In this document: positions 1 through 12,174 of the stretch, one piece after another
Layout: each line of letters opens with the position of its first letter
Position numbering within the stretch: the first letter of the stretch is position 1
From: Mytilus trossulus
Lineage: Eukaryota; Mollusca; Bivalvia; Mytilida; Mytilidae
Length of the DNA: 64,000 nt
Assembly (NCBI RefSeq): GCF_036588685.1
Contig: NC_086386.1
Location: 422,710-486,709, forward strand
Direction: 5' to 3'
Program-made: the position numbers and the translations under genes
Notes under the pieces: model-generated
The model's input: only the letters and a program-made list of their open reading frames with translations
Databases searched by the model: none
Told to the model about the DNA's origin: nothing

Positions 1-3000
1 AAATTCTCATTATATCTCAATTCTGATTAGATGACTTGTCTCAAGATGGTAAAAATGACTTATTTCAAATAAAATAGCATCATTTTGAATAATAAGAAGA
101 CTTATTTTGGTTATTTTAAACAATGCGAATAAAATTTCACTATGATTTCTCTGACACTCTTTTAAATTCATGAAATAAAACATATTCTAATCTATAAAAA
201 GTACAAAAATCCAATGGCGGTCAATAATTTTTAGTAAAATGAAGAAATATTTGCATTTTAGGCAACGTGTTCAAAAATTAAATATTTTTTTCCTTAACGT
301 ATGCATATTTTATGAAAAACAGCCAATTCAGATGTACAAAAAGTACTCAAATCATACATGTCATATGATGGTTAATAATGTGTATCAAAATAAATGAATA
401 ACTGCATTCTTATTCCACAAAAATAAAAGTTTAAGTATTTTAATTCTCATTATATCTCAATTTTGATTAGAAGACTTGTCTCAAGATGGTAAGAATAACT
501 GATTTCAAATAAAATAGCATCATTTCGAATAAAAAGAAGACTTATTTTGGTTATTTATAACAATGCGAATAAAATTTTAGTATGATTTCTCTGACACTCT
601 TTTAAATTCATGAAATAAAACCTATTATAATCTATTAAAAGTACAAAAATCCAATTGTGGTCAATAATTTTTAGTAAAATGAAGAAATATTTGCATTTTA
701 GGCAACGCAAACAAAAACTAAATATTTTTTTCCTGAACATAGGCATATTTTATGAAGAACAGCCAATTCTGATGTACAAAAAGTACTCAAATCATATGAC
801 AGTCAATAATGTGTATCAAAATAAATCAATAACTGCATTCTTATTCCACAAAAAATAAAAGTTTAAGTATTTAAATTCTCATTATATCTCAATTCTGATT
901 AGAAGACTTGTCTCAAGATGGTAAAAATAACTGATTTCAAATAAAATAGCATCATTTCTAATAAAAAGAAGACTGATTTTGGTTATTTTAAACAATGCGA
1001 ATAACATATTAGTACAATGTATGATTTCTCTGACACTCTTTTAAATTCATAAAAAAAACTATTCTTATCTATAAAAAGTACAAAAAATCCAATGGCGGTC
1101 AATAATTTTTAGTAAAATATTTTCATTTTAGGCAACACGTACAAAAATTAATTATCTTTTTTCTTAAAGTAATCATATTTTAAGAAGAACAACCAATCTT
1201 GATGTACAAAAAGTACTCAAATCATATGACGGTTAATAATTTGTATCAAAATAAATTAACAACTGCATTCTTATTTAACAAAAATAAAAGTTTAAGTATT
1301 TAAATTCTCATTATATCTCAATTCTGATTAGATGACTTGTCTCAAGATGGTAAAAATGACTGATTTCAAATAAAATAGCATCATTTTGAATAATAAGAAG
1401 ACTTATTTTGGTTATTTTAAACAATGCGAATAAAATTTCACTATGATTTCTCTGACACTCTTTTAAATTCATGAAATAAAACATATTCTAATCTATAAAA
1501 AGTACAAAAATCCAATGGCGGTCAATAATTTTTAGTAAAATGAAGAAATATTTTCATTTTAGGCAACGCGTTCAAAAATTAAATATTTTTTTCCTGAACG
1601 TATGCATATTTTATGAAAAACAGCCAATTCAAATGTACAAAAAGTACTCAAATCATAAATGTCATATGATGGTTAATAATGTGTATCAAAATAAATGAAT
1701 AACTGCATTCTTATTCCACAAAAATAAAAGTTTAAGTATTTTAATTCTCATTATATCTCAATTTTGATTAGAAGACTTGTCACAAGATGGTAAGAATAAC
1801 TGATTTCAAATAAAATAGCATCATTTCTAATAAAAAGAAGACTGATTTTGGTTATTTTAAACAATGCAAATAACATATTAGTACAATGTATGATTTCTCT
1901 GACACTCTTTTAATTTCATCAAAAAAACTATTCTTATCTATAAAAAGTACAAAAAATCCAATGGCGGTCAATAATTTTTAGTAAAATATTTGCATTTTAG
2001 GCAACACGTACAAAAATTAATTATCTTTTTCCTTAAAGTAATCATATTTTAAGAAGAACAACCAATCTTGATGTACAAAAAGTACTCAAATCATATGACG
2101 GTTAATAATTTGTATCAAAATAAATCAACAACTGCATTCTTATTCAACAAAAATAAAAGTTTAAGTATTTAATTCTCATTATATCTCAATTCTGATTAGA
2201 TGACTTGTCTGAAGATGGTAAAAATGACTGATTTCAAATAAAATAGCATCATTTTGAATAAAAAGAAAACTTATTTTGGTTATTTTAAACAATGCGAATA
2301 AAATTTTAGTATGATTTCTCTGACACTCTTTTAAATTCATGAAATAAAACCTATTCTAATCTATAAAAAGTACAAAAATCCAATGGCGGTCAATAATTTT
2401 TAGTAAAATGAAGAAATATTTGCATTTTAGGCAACGCGTACAAAAATTAAATATTTTTTTCCTTAACGTATGCATATTTTATGAAAAACAGCCAATTCAG
2501 ATGTACAAAAAGTACTGAAATGATATGCCGGTTAATAATGTGTATCAAAATAAATCAATAACTGCATTCTTATTCCACAAAAATAAAAGTTTAAGTATTT
2601 TAATTCTCATTATATCTAAATTCTGATTTGAAGACTTGTCTCAAGATGGTAGAAATAGCTGATTTCAAATATAATAGCATCATTTCTAATAAAAAGAAGA
2701 CTAATTTTGGTTATTTTTAACAATGCGAATAGAATTTTAGTATGATTTCTCTGACACTCTTGTCATTTCATGAAAAAAACTATTTAATGTATAAAAAGTA
2801 CAAAAAATCCAATGGCGGTCAATAATTTTTAGTAAAATGAAGAAATATTTGCATTTTAGGCAATGCATACAAAAATTAAATATCTTTTTCCTGAAAGTAA
2901 GCATATTTTATGAAGAACAGCTATTCTTAATGTACAAAAAGAACTGAAATCATATGACGGTTAATAATTTGTATCAAAATAAATCAATAACTGCATTTTC

Positions 3001-3202
3001 ATTCAACAAAAATAAAAGTTAAAGTATTTAAATTCTCAGTATATCTCAATTCTGATTAGATGACTTGTCTCAAAATGGTAAAAATGACTGATTTCAATTA
3101 AAATAGCATCATTTTTAATAATTAGAAGACTAATTTTGGTTATTTTAAACAATGAGAATAAAATTTTTAGTATGATTTCTCTGACACTCTTTTAATTTCA
3201 TG

Positions 3203-3241
<39 letters not shown>

Positions 3242-3340
3242 AATGGCGGTCAATAATTTTTAGTAAAATGAAGAAATATTTGCATTTTAGGCAACGCATA
3301 CAAAAATTAAATATTTTTTTCCTTAAATTAGGCATATTCA
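1..3340. repeat. Satellite, about 430 bp monomer, 7.5 copies
   Basis: Head-to-tail monomers start with AATTCTCATTATATCTCAAT near 2, 442, 874, 1303, 1743, 2171, 2602 and 3031, giving spacings of 428-440 bp. Each carries the same landmarks in order: GACTTGTCTCAAGATGG, TTTCTCTGACACTCTTTTAA, CCAATGGCGGTCAATAATTT and TTTAGGCAACG. Short ORFs inside are by-products. Two subtypes differ in GATGACTTGTC against GAAGACTTGTC and in small indels. A 36-base A run at 3203-3238 replaces part of the last monomer. The array runs off the left edge, so its full size is unknown. Confidence 0.95.
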
Positions 3341-4060
3341 ATAAAAAGAAAAACAAATTTGGATATTCTCAACAATGTGAATAAATTTTGTATGATTTCC
3401 CTGACATTCTTTAAACTTTATAAACAAACCATTAATTTTAAACTATATACAGTGAAAAAATCAAATAGTGGTCAATAATTTCCATTCAAATGAAGAAATG
3501 ATCGCATTCTGGTTCAACAAAATTAAAAGTAAAAAGATACTTCTTCTTTAAATATTCAAATTTTATACAAAATTTGTCAATAAAAGGAATTTATAGCAAC
3601 AGTTTGAAATTGAAGTAACAATATTTTCAAATATGAGAAGAAAAATTAGCATTTTACGCAACGTGTACATAAATTTAATATCTTTTTCCCTAAAGTAAAC
3701 ATAATTTATGAAGAACAACCAATCCTGATGAACAAAAAGTACTGAAATCATGTTGCGGTTGATAATTTTTATCAGAATATTGAATAACTGCATTCTTATT
3801 CCACAAAATAATAGTTTAAGTATTTTAATTCTTTTATATCTCAATTCTAATGAGAATATTTATATATCTCGAGTTGTTGAAGATAACTGATTTCAAATGA
3901 AACAGTGTCATTTTTAAATAAATAGTTTTGTTTTGGTAGTTTTAAACAATGCGGATGATATTTAAATATGATTTCTCTGACATTCTTTTAATTTTATGAA
4001 AAGCGACCTTTTCTAAACTATAAAAAGTTCAAAACTTCAATGGCGGATTATCGGCATTTT
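3341..4060. repeat. Diverged edge of the 430 bp satellite
   Basis: Satellite landmarks recur in degraded, shuffled form: GTCAATAATTTCCATTCAAATG near 3470, a gap-ridden TTTACGCAACGTG near 3655, TGATTTCTCTGACATTCTTT near 3968 and CAATGGCGGATTATC near 4038. This is the usual decay of a tandem array at its border. No gene is supported here. Confidence 0.8.
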
Positions 4061-4344
4061 CGTAGGTAGAAGTTCATGTTAACTGAGACATATTATGTAT
4101 TATATATGTTTCTAATGTTTACAATATGTAATACAAAACTATTAATCAACAGAAACAATTTAACGCTTTAATTAAGCATCTAATATAACTGTTATACTAT
4201 TTTTACTTTTTTATTGCAACCAAATTAACGTGTAAATTATGGTGTCTTCGTCGAGGTCCGCGTTCATGGATCGTAAACACTGTTGAGTTCGGTTTACATA
4301 AGAATTTGAAATATATACGTATCCGTCCGATCCGTGCATAAATT

Positions 4345-4500
4345 TGATTTACTGATCGATCGATGACCGTTGTCACGGTGACTCCCACATAGGTTATTTG
4401 ACTTATCTGACGGATCCTATGGGTCACCGATCACCGATCAGTCATCGATCAGTCAAACATCCGTCACCGATCATTCACCGATCAGTCAAGTTCACGTCAA
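4345..4500. repeat. Cluster of short CCGATCA / GATCAGTCA repeats
   Basis: Variants of CACCGATCA and CGATCAGTCA recur at irregular spacing, for example GATCGATCGATG near 4353, then several GTCACCGATCA and ATCGATCAGTCA units up to about 4490. The cluster lies just left of the duplicated segment and is absent beside the second copy. No function is evident. Confidence 0.6.
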
Positions 4501-4879
4501 ACAGTAACGCCTAAGGTTGCAAGTACTGTAAGTAAAAACCCATGTTATAAGTCTGATTTGCAAGGGAATATTCGGAGGAGAGGACGGGAGCATTGTAATA
4601 TTGAGAATAATATTTGTGAACTTTAAAAGTGAATAGATAAATATTAGGTTAGTGTTTTTAACAGAATATTAAGCTTTTCAGTGTGCAAGCTTACTACAAT
4701 ATGAATTTTGATATGCTTTGTCATCTTTTTAATCGAACGATATATAGGAGTTAGCAATGGACACATAGATATATATATGTGCTCATCTTAATGCACCTCA
4801 AAAAAGCCTGACATTTTTAATAGAAAAAAACCCATATTCAATCTGTAGCAATTAAAGAACAAAGCATTGTTGTAAGTGA

Positions 4880-5400
4880 ACATTATATTACGGTATGCTA
4901 TAGACGATTCACTAAGCAAATGCATGCAATTTTAGAAGATATATCATGTGTAAAACATATAGCAGAAGAAACTGGTATGGATTTGGACACTTTGAAAACA
5001 TATTCCTCACAGAAGATAACTAAAAAAATAAGAGAAAAAATTGAAGCATTTTTATTAAAAACTAGTAAATGATAAACTATCAGATATAAAGGATAACAGC
5101 AGACTCACTATTTATAAATATGTAAGTATAAATAATACCAAAGAAAAATATTTAACTTGCTCAAAACCTGAATTCAGAAAACTGATAGCAAAATTTAGAT
5201 TAAGTGACCATAATTTATTAATAGAAAAGGGAAGATACATTAAAATACCAAGAGAAGAAGGATTATGCAAAAACTGTAAAAAAAATTGAAGTTGAAATTC
5301 ATTTCTTTTTAGATGGTAATAGAAACCATAATAATAGAAACGTTTATTTTGATTTTTTGATAAATGAGAATATATATCCACTTTATAAATTAAAATGACA
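4880..5400 (+). pseudogene. Decayed LINE ORF2 C-terminal tail, copy 1
   Basis: The + strand reads, with frame changes, through a stretch typical of the C-terminus of mollusc non-LTR retrotransposon ORF2 proteins: KFRLSDHNLLIEKGRYIKIP, then a CX2C pair (LCKNC), and after a one-base frameshift EIHFFLD. This is the pattern in which a reverse transcriptase ends in a cysteine/histidine knuckle. Several stops break the upstream part. Length is about 170 codons, so only a 3' fragment remains. The downstream 200 bp may be its 3' untranslated part. Assignment to a clade is not possible by eye. Confidence 0.65.
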
Positions 5401-5590
5401 TAGATAAATAACATACATACTCAACCAAATTTCACACATTCAGGTAAATAAGCTAGGATCCTTTTAAAACAGTCTATTGAACTGAATACAGGGGACTCTC
5501 ATAATATTTACTTTAATTGTGTAGATTAATGATCTTGTTGATATCTTTAATTTCTATTTTGTTATGTTGTGTCACATACTATAAAAATAT

Positions 5591-5845
5591 AGATATAGCC
5601 AGATGTTGTGTGAGTGCCAATTAGACAACTCTCCATCCAAATGACAATTTTAAAAAAGTAAACCATTATAGGTCAATGTACGGCCTTCAAAGACGCGAAG
5701 CATTGGCACAAACCGAACAAAAAGCTATAAAGGGCCCCAAAATTACTAGTGTAAAACCATTCAAACGGGAAAACCAACGGTCTAATCTATATAAAAAAAA
5801 CTAGAAACGAGAATCATGGCAATAAAGATTTGAATTGAATTGCAT
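5591..5845 (-). mobile_element. Dispersed Mytilus-type repeat (family A), copy 1
   Basis: Carries the reverse-strand signatures of a repeat seen throughout the window: AGACAACTCTCCATCCAAAT, GTACGGCCTTCAAAGA, AGCTATAAAGGGCCCCAAAA and AACCAACGGTCTAATCTAT. It ends near GGCAATAAAGATTTGAATTG, which resembles a LINE 3' tail. The family probably moves with LINE machinery, but no coding capacity is seen. Confidence 0.7.
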
Positions 5846-6388
5846 GATTGGAAATACTATGTTCCTGCAAAAATGATAAAAACTGTTGAAATGATGTTTA
5901 AAATAGATGTCCTATATTATTTTGTTGCGATAATAACAATCTTCTGCCTTATTAAATGACTGCCTAATGGTTGAGAAATGTTACAGTTAAATGAGATTAA
6001 ATTGCTGTAGTGGAACTATCCTCTTTATTTGTCTATATAAATTAGATTACACCAATTCAACATTAAGAAACTGATCAATTCAGACAAATGATTTGAACGC
6101 AACACATGACCTTATACAATGATTGCCTTAGGATTTAGATGAGGGACAGTTAAATTAGACCGAGCCGCTGTCGAGGGACTATGTTTACCTTTTTGTGTTT
6201 TTAAAATTTGCATAACGATAATTGAGCAATTAAATATAGAACTGATTTTGATCTTCAAATGACTGTCTTACACATTTGTTCTTTTATTTAGAAAAAAAGG
6301 GATAATGCATCCATCTTCCTCAATCACCAGACTCAAGCTACTACTGGACAAGCCAGTCAAACTAATGCAGATATTCGTATCACACTAC

Positions 6389-6458
6389 TTCGTTCTGAAC
6401 ATGCATAAAATATTTGCAACTGGACGTAGAGCAACCAGCAATCAATTAATCAATCGAA
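6389..6458 (+). repeat. 3' end fragment of dispersed repeat B, copy 1
   Basis: GAACATGCATAAAATATTTG, CAACTGGACG and CAATCAATTAATCAATC match the 3' end of the longer repeats at 18126-18521 and 45379-45756 with a few substitutions. Only about 70 bp of the repeat is present, which fits a 5'-truncated SINE-like insertion. Confidence 0.7.
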
Positions 6459-6660
6459 TAATACCCTGTGAAGTGTAATTCGAGACCTATCTATACATGC
6501 AAGACATACATTACAGGCCACAACCATTACAAAAATGTTTTAATAGTATATTACACACAATGTATTTTTACCATAGGACACGTCAGAGAAATCGTAAATC
6601 GATATCACTTCTTGAAACCAATCAGCAATATAGTTTATTTATTTGAAGAAGAAAGAGGCA

Positions 6661-6668
6661 TATATATA
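6661..6668 (+). promoter_or_regulatory. TATA box of the mucin-like gene, copy 1
   Basis: TATATATA lies 38 bp before the ATG at 6706 that opens a signal-peptide exon. At the usual 25-30 bp spacing, transcription would start near 6690-6695, leaving a 5' leader of only 10-15 bases. The same sequence sits at the same distance in copy 2. Confidence 0.55.
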
Positions 6669-7395
6669 CCATTGTGAGTTACGAACAATAATCTCACAAC
6701 ACACCATGATTTATTTGACGTTTCTGGTTTTTACAATAGCTTCAGGTAAGAATTCTTTTTTTTTATGAAATTGACACGTTTGTGTTAATGTTTTTTTTCC
6801 CTCAATTACTTTATTACTTTGAAAAAAGAGGATATTATATCAACAAAAGCAGATACATTTTTTTTTGTATTTTTAGCGTAACTAGTTAATTGATTTTGAG
6901 TTTAAATAAAGTTTTTGATCTGCATAAGTCTTATTCAGCTCGACACATGTGTAATATTTGTTTTTCTTTATTTTATTTTACATAAATGAGTGTTCTTTCA
7001 TTTGAAATGTTATACATTTATCAATTAGTATGTTTTTAACTTGCTCTTTAGCATGGGTTCAGCACATTTTTAAGGAGTCCGTACCATTACGATCGCTTTC
7101 TACGTTATGTGGTCTCTACTTGTCGAAAATCATACAATTTATACGTTTTATATTGCATCCCATATTCAGAAAAATACAGTTATAATCATATAAATCTGCA
7201 GTGATTGACATCCATTAGAATATTAGACAGAAGTAATGATAGTTGCATCAAAAAGTATCTTAGCACTAGTTTCTTGTTGAACTTTAGGTTCTCAATTCCA
7301 ACATAGTGTTAGACATAGATAACAACTTTTTGTTCGTAGATACATTCCGTCTTTAACAGCTGTTTTTACAGCTTTTTTGTTTATTAAGCAGGGAA

Positions 7396-7560
7396 ATAGT
7401 TATCAAAGGTACCAGGATTATAATTTAATACGCCAGACGCGCGTTTCGTCTACATAAGACTCATCAGTGATGCTCAGATCAAAACAGTTAAAAAGCCTAA
7501 CAAATACAAGTTGAAAAGCATAGACATGATAGAGGATCCAAAATTTAAAAAAGTTGTGCC
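7396..7560 (+). repeat. Dispersed repeat C (ACGCGCGTTTCGTCTAC core), copy 1
   Basis: Contains TAGTTATCAAAGGTACCAGG, GCCAGACGCGCGTTTCGTCT and AAGACTCATCAGTGATGCTC in order, followed by a family-specific tail that includes TTGAAAAGCATAGAC. The same core recurs at 36570, 39980, and in reverse at 12989, 45797 and (degenerate) 46163. It lies in intron 1 of the mucin-like gene. Confidence 0.8.
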
Positions 7561-8793
7561 AAATACGGCTTAGGTAATCTACTCCTGGGGGTAAGAAAAT
7601 CTTTAGTTTATCGAAAAATTCGAAGTTTTGTTTAACAGAAAATTTATATAAAAGACCATATAATTGATATTCATGTCAACACCGAAGTGCTGACTACTGG
7701 GCTGGTGAACAAGAAATTAAGATTAAATATATGTTTTTAAAAGATATGCTTTTTAAGTTCCAACGAGAACGCTATTTAGTGTATATGGAGTCTAAGTCAT
7801 AGCGATTTATTGATTAATAAGCATTTCATTCAACATTGTGTTTTAATAACACATCTTTAATTTGTTTTATTTAAAGTTATATTTCATTGATGAAAGATCA
7901 AATGAAAAAGATATTATAAGGAATTTCAATCAGTATGTAGGCGTTCGTCCTGCGATTGATGACATTACAGAATTTCATAAACCTTGCGCTTTTCATGAAT
8001 ATTTCTTATGTTTGGCTTGTTTAACAGTTCTGTGTATTTCTCATTAGTTACAACGTGTTACATATTACTTCTTTGATATTTGTTTTCCCTTTTTTTGTAG
8101 TTTATTTTTAGACGTGTTTGTTTAACAAAAAATAGTAATATAAGTATTTATTATAATTTTAATACTGAAAGCATGTGTGCCCTTGATTTCAATTAAAATA
8201 CAATATGTTTTACTAAAAACTAATGTTTAAAAAGGTTTTGAATTTATTTTTTATATAAAATTATATAAATAGACAATACTTAGCTGACAGTGTAAGTCAA
8301 ACGTTACTGAAAATCCTGAGGTAAAATATTTGTTTCAAAATTTTGTTCATTGTTTTGAATAAAGCTATCAAAAAGACAAGACAAGAAAAGTTTGAATGTT
8401 TTGATGTTTTCGACTTTGCGGGAAAAAAGTATTGGTCCAGGAGAAAATATAGAGGGGCTGTTTAAATGTTAATAAAATGCAAAACCTTCGATTCGAAGAA
8501 ACGGGTTTAAACCTCAGAACTGTGCCTTCAACTTATACAATCAGTCAAGGGTGCCAAAACCAGTTATATACCTTAAATTGTAAAAGCGGTTTTTTCATGG
8601 TGTAACATTAAAAAAACTCAGAGAATCAAACTTCTCCGTAGAAGTGGATTTCATAGAAAGCTTGGAACAGTTTGGAACAGTTTTCCCTCTACAGTGTTAT
8701 AGAGGTTTTCTTGATAACTGTATATACTGAAATCGAATTTGGACAGACATTATTATACATTGATCTAGAGTTGTTAGATACGTAGAGAATAAT

Positions 8794-8892
8794 ACATGGC
8801 AAAATCCGTATCATATGTCGTATCATCCCTTTAGGCCCGAGGGATGATATTGGTCGAGGGTGATAAGGCATGTGATACGAATTCTGCCATGT
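8794..8892. mobile_element. Foldback (hairpin) MITE-like element, copy 1, apex arm deleted
   Basis: The ends ACATGGCAAAATCCGTATCA and TGATACGAATTCTGCCATGT are inverted repeats of each other. The partner at 51871-51995 has about 26 bp more at the apex, including CATCAATATCAGCCGAAGGG, which pairs with GATGATATTGGTCGAGGG. Here that arm is missing, so the hairpin is lopsided. No coding capacity. Confidence 0.65.
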
Positions 8893-9257
8893 AATATAGG
8901 CTTTATCCTATATTTCAACAGAAAAGTATTATATTATATGAACTGTTTTCTGATCCATAGCACTGGGTTACCTTCAGTGCTACTTTTGTCTTGTTTCAAA
9001 GGCCTTAAAAGAACTGCTCAATTACTTATCCGAAGCACCTTTACAATTTTCGTGCTGTTTAAAAAAAATATATTTTGTTTAATATTGTATTTATTTGTGT
9101 GTTTTTGTACTTTTTAGTTATAGTTGCATTTAGTGTGCCAAAAATATGAAAACTTGACGTTCGTGACGTCAAATACCAAACAATGACGTCATTCATAAAA
9201 TTGACCTATTGTGAGGAAAAATTTTCTTTAGCAAAAAAAAATAAAACTGACTTTATG

Positions 9258-9350
9258 TTAAAAAAGAATAGGGGTGTAATAAAGGGTAGGATGCGATAAA
9301 GGGTATGCAATAAAGGGTAGGGGTGTGCTAAAGGGTATGCGATAAAGGGT
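9258..9350 (+). repeat. Short repeats of the AATAAAGGGTAGG type, copy 1
   Basis: Six or so irregular units of a 14-16 bp theme, RATAAAGGGTA(GG/TG)NG, follow one another. The block lies in intron 1 of the mucin-like gene and is unchanged in copy 2. Confidence 0.65.
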
Positions 9351-9714
9351 GCGCATCAAAAATGCGCGATATGGATTAAACAGCAGGCTATTTATCACAT
9401 ATGCAAAACTACTGTATTTACTACTAAACATATGAAAAACACTTTTATTTAATTCATATTTACTAGATCGAAAATATTCTATAAAATAAAAATAAGAATT
9501 CTGACCTGATCACTTTCTATGTATATTTTTTTAACCTATTTTGTTTAATTATCTGATAAACTCCTTTTGGATACAGCTACTGTATGGTGGAGTTTTCCTG
9601 ATAATGTCTATTGCCGAACACAATATTATGATGTCCATATTCTTATTATTAGTATGATTATGTTCCTAGTGAAGATAGATAATACACCGAATATTTTGTA
9701 TTCAGATACGTTGG

Positions 9715-10013
9715 GATCGTGCTAACATATATGTAACTATGAGCCTGTCCCAAGTCATGAGCCTGTAATTCAGTGGTTGTCGTTTGTTTATGTGTTATAT
9801 ATTTTATTTCGTTCATTTTTTTTATCTAAATAACGCCGCTAGTTTTCTCGTTTGAATTGTTTTACATTGTCATTTCGGGGCCTTTTATACCTAACTATGC
9901 GGTATGGACTTTGCTCATTGTTAAAGGCCATACGGTGTTAATTAATGTCTGTGTCATTTTGGTTTTTTGTTGACAGTTGTCTCATTTGCAATCATCCCCC
10001 ATCTTCTTTATAT
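9715..10013 (+). mobile_element. Dispersed repeat family A, sense copy just before exon 2, copy 1
   Basis: Reads in the sense direction through GAGCCTGTAATTCAGTGGTT, GTCGTTTGTTTATGTG, GGGGCCTTTTATACCTAACT, AAAGGCCATACGGTG and GTCTCATTTGCAATCATCCC. It ends about 40 bp before the acceptor of exon 2, so it supplies most of the intron next to that splice site. Confidence 0.75.
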
Positions 10014-10202
10014 TCACAGTCACATTGCGTTTAATTATTCTTCCTCTATTTCAGCTGTGACGGAATTTCCGTGTAACTTTCCAAGTCCATGGACGAACCA
10101 AACATTTTCAATTTCTATTTTGGGTTTAAATACTGGTAATTGGCAGTTTAACACTGATTGTCAAACAAGTATTTTTACAACGAGCAGTGGCTGTGTCATC
10201 AA

Positions 10203-10658
10203 ATAACAGAACGCTTCCTTGTTGTCCGGTATGTTATTAATTACAGTTCTTTAATATAAATAACAGAACGCTTCCTTGCTGTCCGGTATGTTATTAGTTA
10301 CAGTTCTTTAACATAAATAACAGAACGCTTCCTTGTTGTCCGGTATGTTATTAATTACAGTTCTTTAACATAAATAACAGAACGCGTCCTTGTTGTCTGG
10401 TATGTTATCAATTACAGCTCTTTAACATGAATAACAGAACGCTTCCTTGTTGTCCGGTATGTTATTAATTACAGCTCTTTAACATAAATAACAGAACGCT
10501 TCCTTGTTGTTCGGTATGTTATTTATTACAGTTCTTTAACATAAATAACAGAACGCTTCCTTGATGTAAGGTATGTTATTATTTACAGTTCTTTTACATA
10601 AATAACAGACCGCTTCCTTGTTGTCCGGTATGTTATTAATTACAGTTCATTAACATGA
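10203..10658 (+). repeat. Eight 57 bp tandem units that carry the exon 2 donor splice site, copy 1
   Basis: Units starting ATAACAGAACGCTTCCTTGT recur every 57 bp from 10203. The first is the real 3' end of exon 2. Each unit includes GTCCGGTATGTT, the exon end and 5' splice site, and also an acceptor-like TTAATTACAG. Unit 7 has a changed donor (GTAAGGTATG), and units 4 and 6 have single changes. Copy 2 has the same number of units. Confidence 0.9.
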
Positions 10659-11750
10659 ATTTAAATACTCACTGAATCCCTAAAATTCTGAAAACAGGAA
10701 AAAATAAAAATCCTCAAAAGTGGCGATACTTGGGCCAGTTGTCTGTTAGTTTCCGAGGATAACACTATTTATTCAGCCATTTTTGGGTGTTGGCTGGAAC
10801 TATGGAAACGTTGCATTGAAATGTGTTGTTTTAAATCTGGGTAATTGTTTTGGAATCATAGAACATCTCTCCCTGATGCATAGTACTGGCTTTCTCAACT
10901 TGGCTGGTTTTCTTTTCTTTTTCATTGATAATTGTAGTTGTTTTAGAATTTGAAATCTAGCATCACTTTGAAATTATCAATATCGAACGAAGAATAATTG
11001 TCAAATCGGGAATAATTGTCGAACATAGAATACTTGTCGAATTTAGAATCAAGTGTATCATCATTGGAACCTTAAATATAATTGTTTTTTTTTTAATGCT
11101 TATTACTTAAGTAGTATATTCCTAAGATGATATCACTCTGTATTGTTTGAGAGAATAATGTTTGTTACCATATACTTAGACTAAATAACATATGATTTTT
11201 ACCGTATGATAATAGCATTAAATTCAAGTATTTTCCATATTTTTCGAATTGGTGCTTAGCGGGCTGATATGAACGTTATCACATGGCATTCCGGTGATAC
11301 TCGGTAAATTCCGGAAAATACACTTCAATGCTACGTTTTCAGTGAAAAACATTACAAAGTGGTGTACAAAACAATTATTTGAATACTGGAAATTATATTG
11401 TGTACAATAATAAAATTGAATTAAAAAAAATATATAATTCAATAAATGCATTTTTAAGTTTTTCTGAAACATAATTTAAAAAGTTACTTTAAAAAAGTTG
11501 ACTTTTCCAAACAATGTTCATTATGTGTATTGTTGAATTATCTTTTAGTCGATTCGTCCATATTACAATGTGGTTTTTTTCTCTGTTGAGGCATATGATA
11601 GAAAGATTTCATATTGAATGTTACAAATTTTGGGTCCGACGTCCGTGAACTTTTTACTCTTTCAACTTCTTTTCGGGAACCACGTAAAAGGATCAATATA
11701 TGAATCTGTTATTTTTCTCTACTGTTGAAGCATATGATAAAAAGATCATA

Positions 11751-11875
11751 ACATGTCATTTTTCATATCGCATGTATTATCAGCTCTCGGTCAATATCAG
11801 CCCTCGAGCCATGCGGCTCTTGGGCTGATATTGAACCTAGGGCTGATAATATATGCGATATGAAAAATGCCATGT
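11751..11875. mobile_element. Foldback MITE-like element 2, copy 1
   Basis: A near-perfect long palindrome: ACATGTCATTTTTCATATCG at the left and its complement ATATGAAAAATGCCATGT at the right, with inner arms CAATATCAGCCCTCGAG and CTTGGGCTGATATTG. It shares the ACATG ends and the CAATATCAGCC arm with the element at 8794, so the two are related. It lies in intron 2. Confidence 0.75.
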
Positions 11876-12174
11876 AATAATCTGATATTATCAAAGATTT
11901 CCTTATGTGCGATTTAAATCATCAACGCTTTTAAACTTAGATAGATATGCAAGAAGAAACTGAATAGGAAAATATGTGTTTGCGTATTAATTACATGATC
12001 GGCCGACAGAATCATAATTCAAGGGAGTACAAAAAACCTTAGGAAAGGCCGTTACTTAAACGTAAATATTTCGGTCAAATGGTGAGAGAAAAACAAATAT
12101 TTATATGAGTTAAATCTATTCAAGTCAAATTGTTATGTACCCCTTTAAACAATGTTGATATCAATTGAAATGAA

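Noticed and set aside
7862-8047. ORF of 61 codons in intron 1 (also at 50939-51124)
   Set aside because: No start context, no splice sites in phase and no motif; its identity between copies only reflects the recent duplication.
8860-9117. ORF of 85 codons in intron 1 (also at 51963-52220)
   Set aside because: Hydrophobic chance ORF that starts inside a foldback element; no supporting signals.
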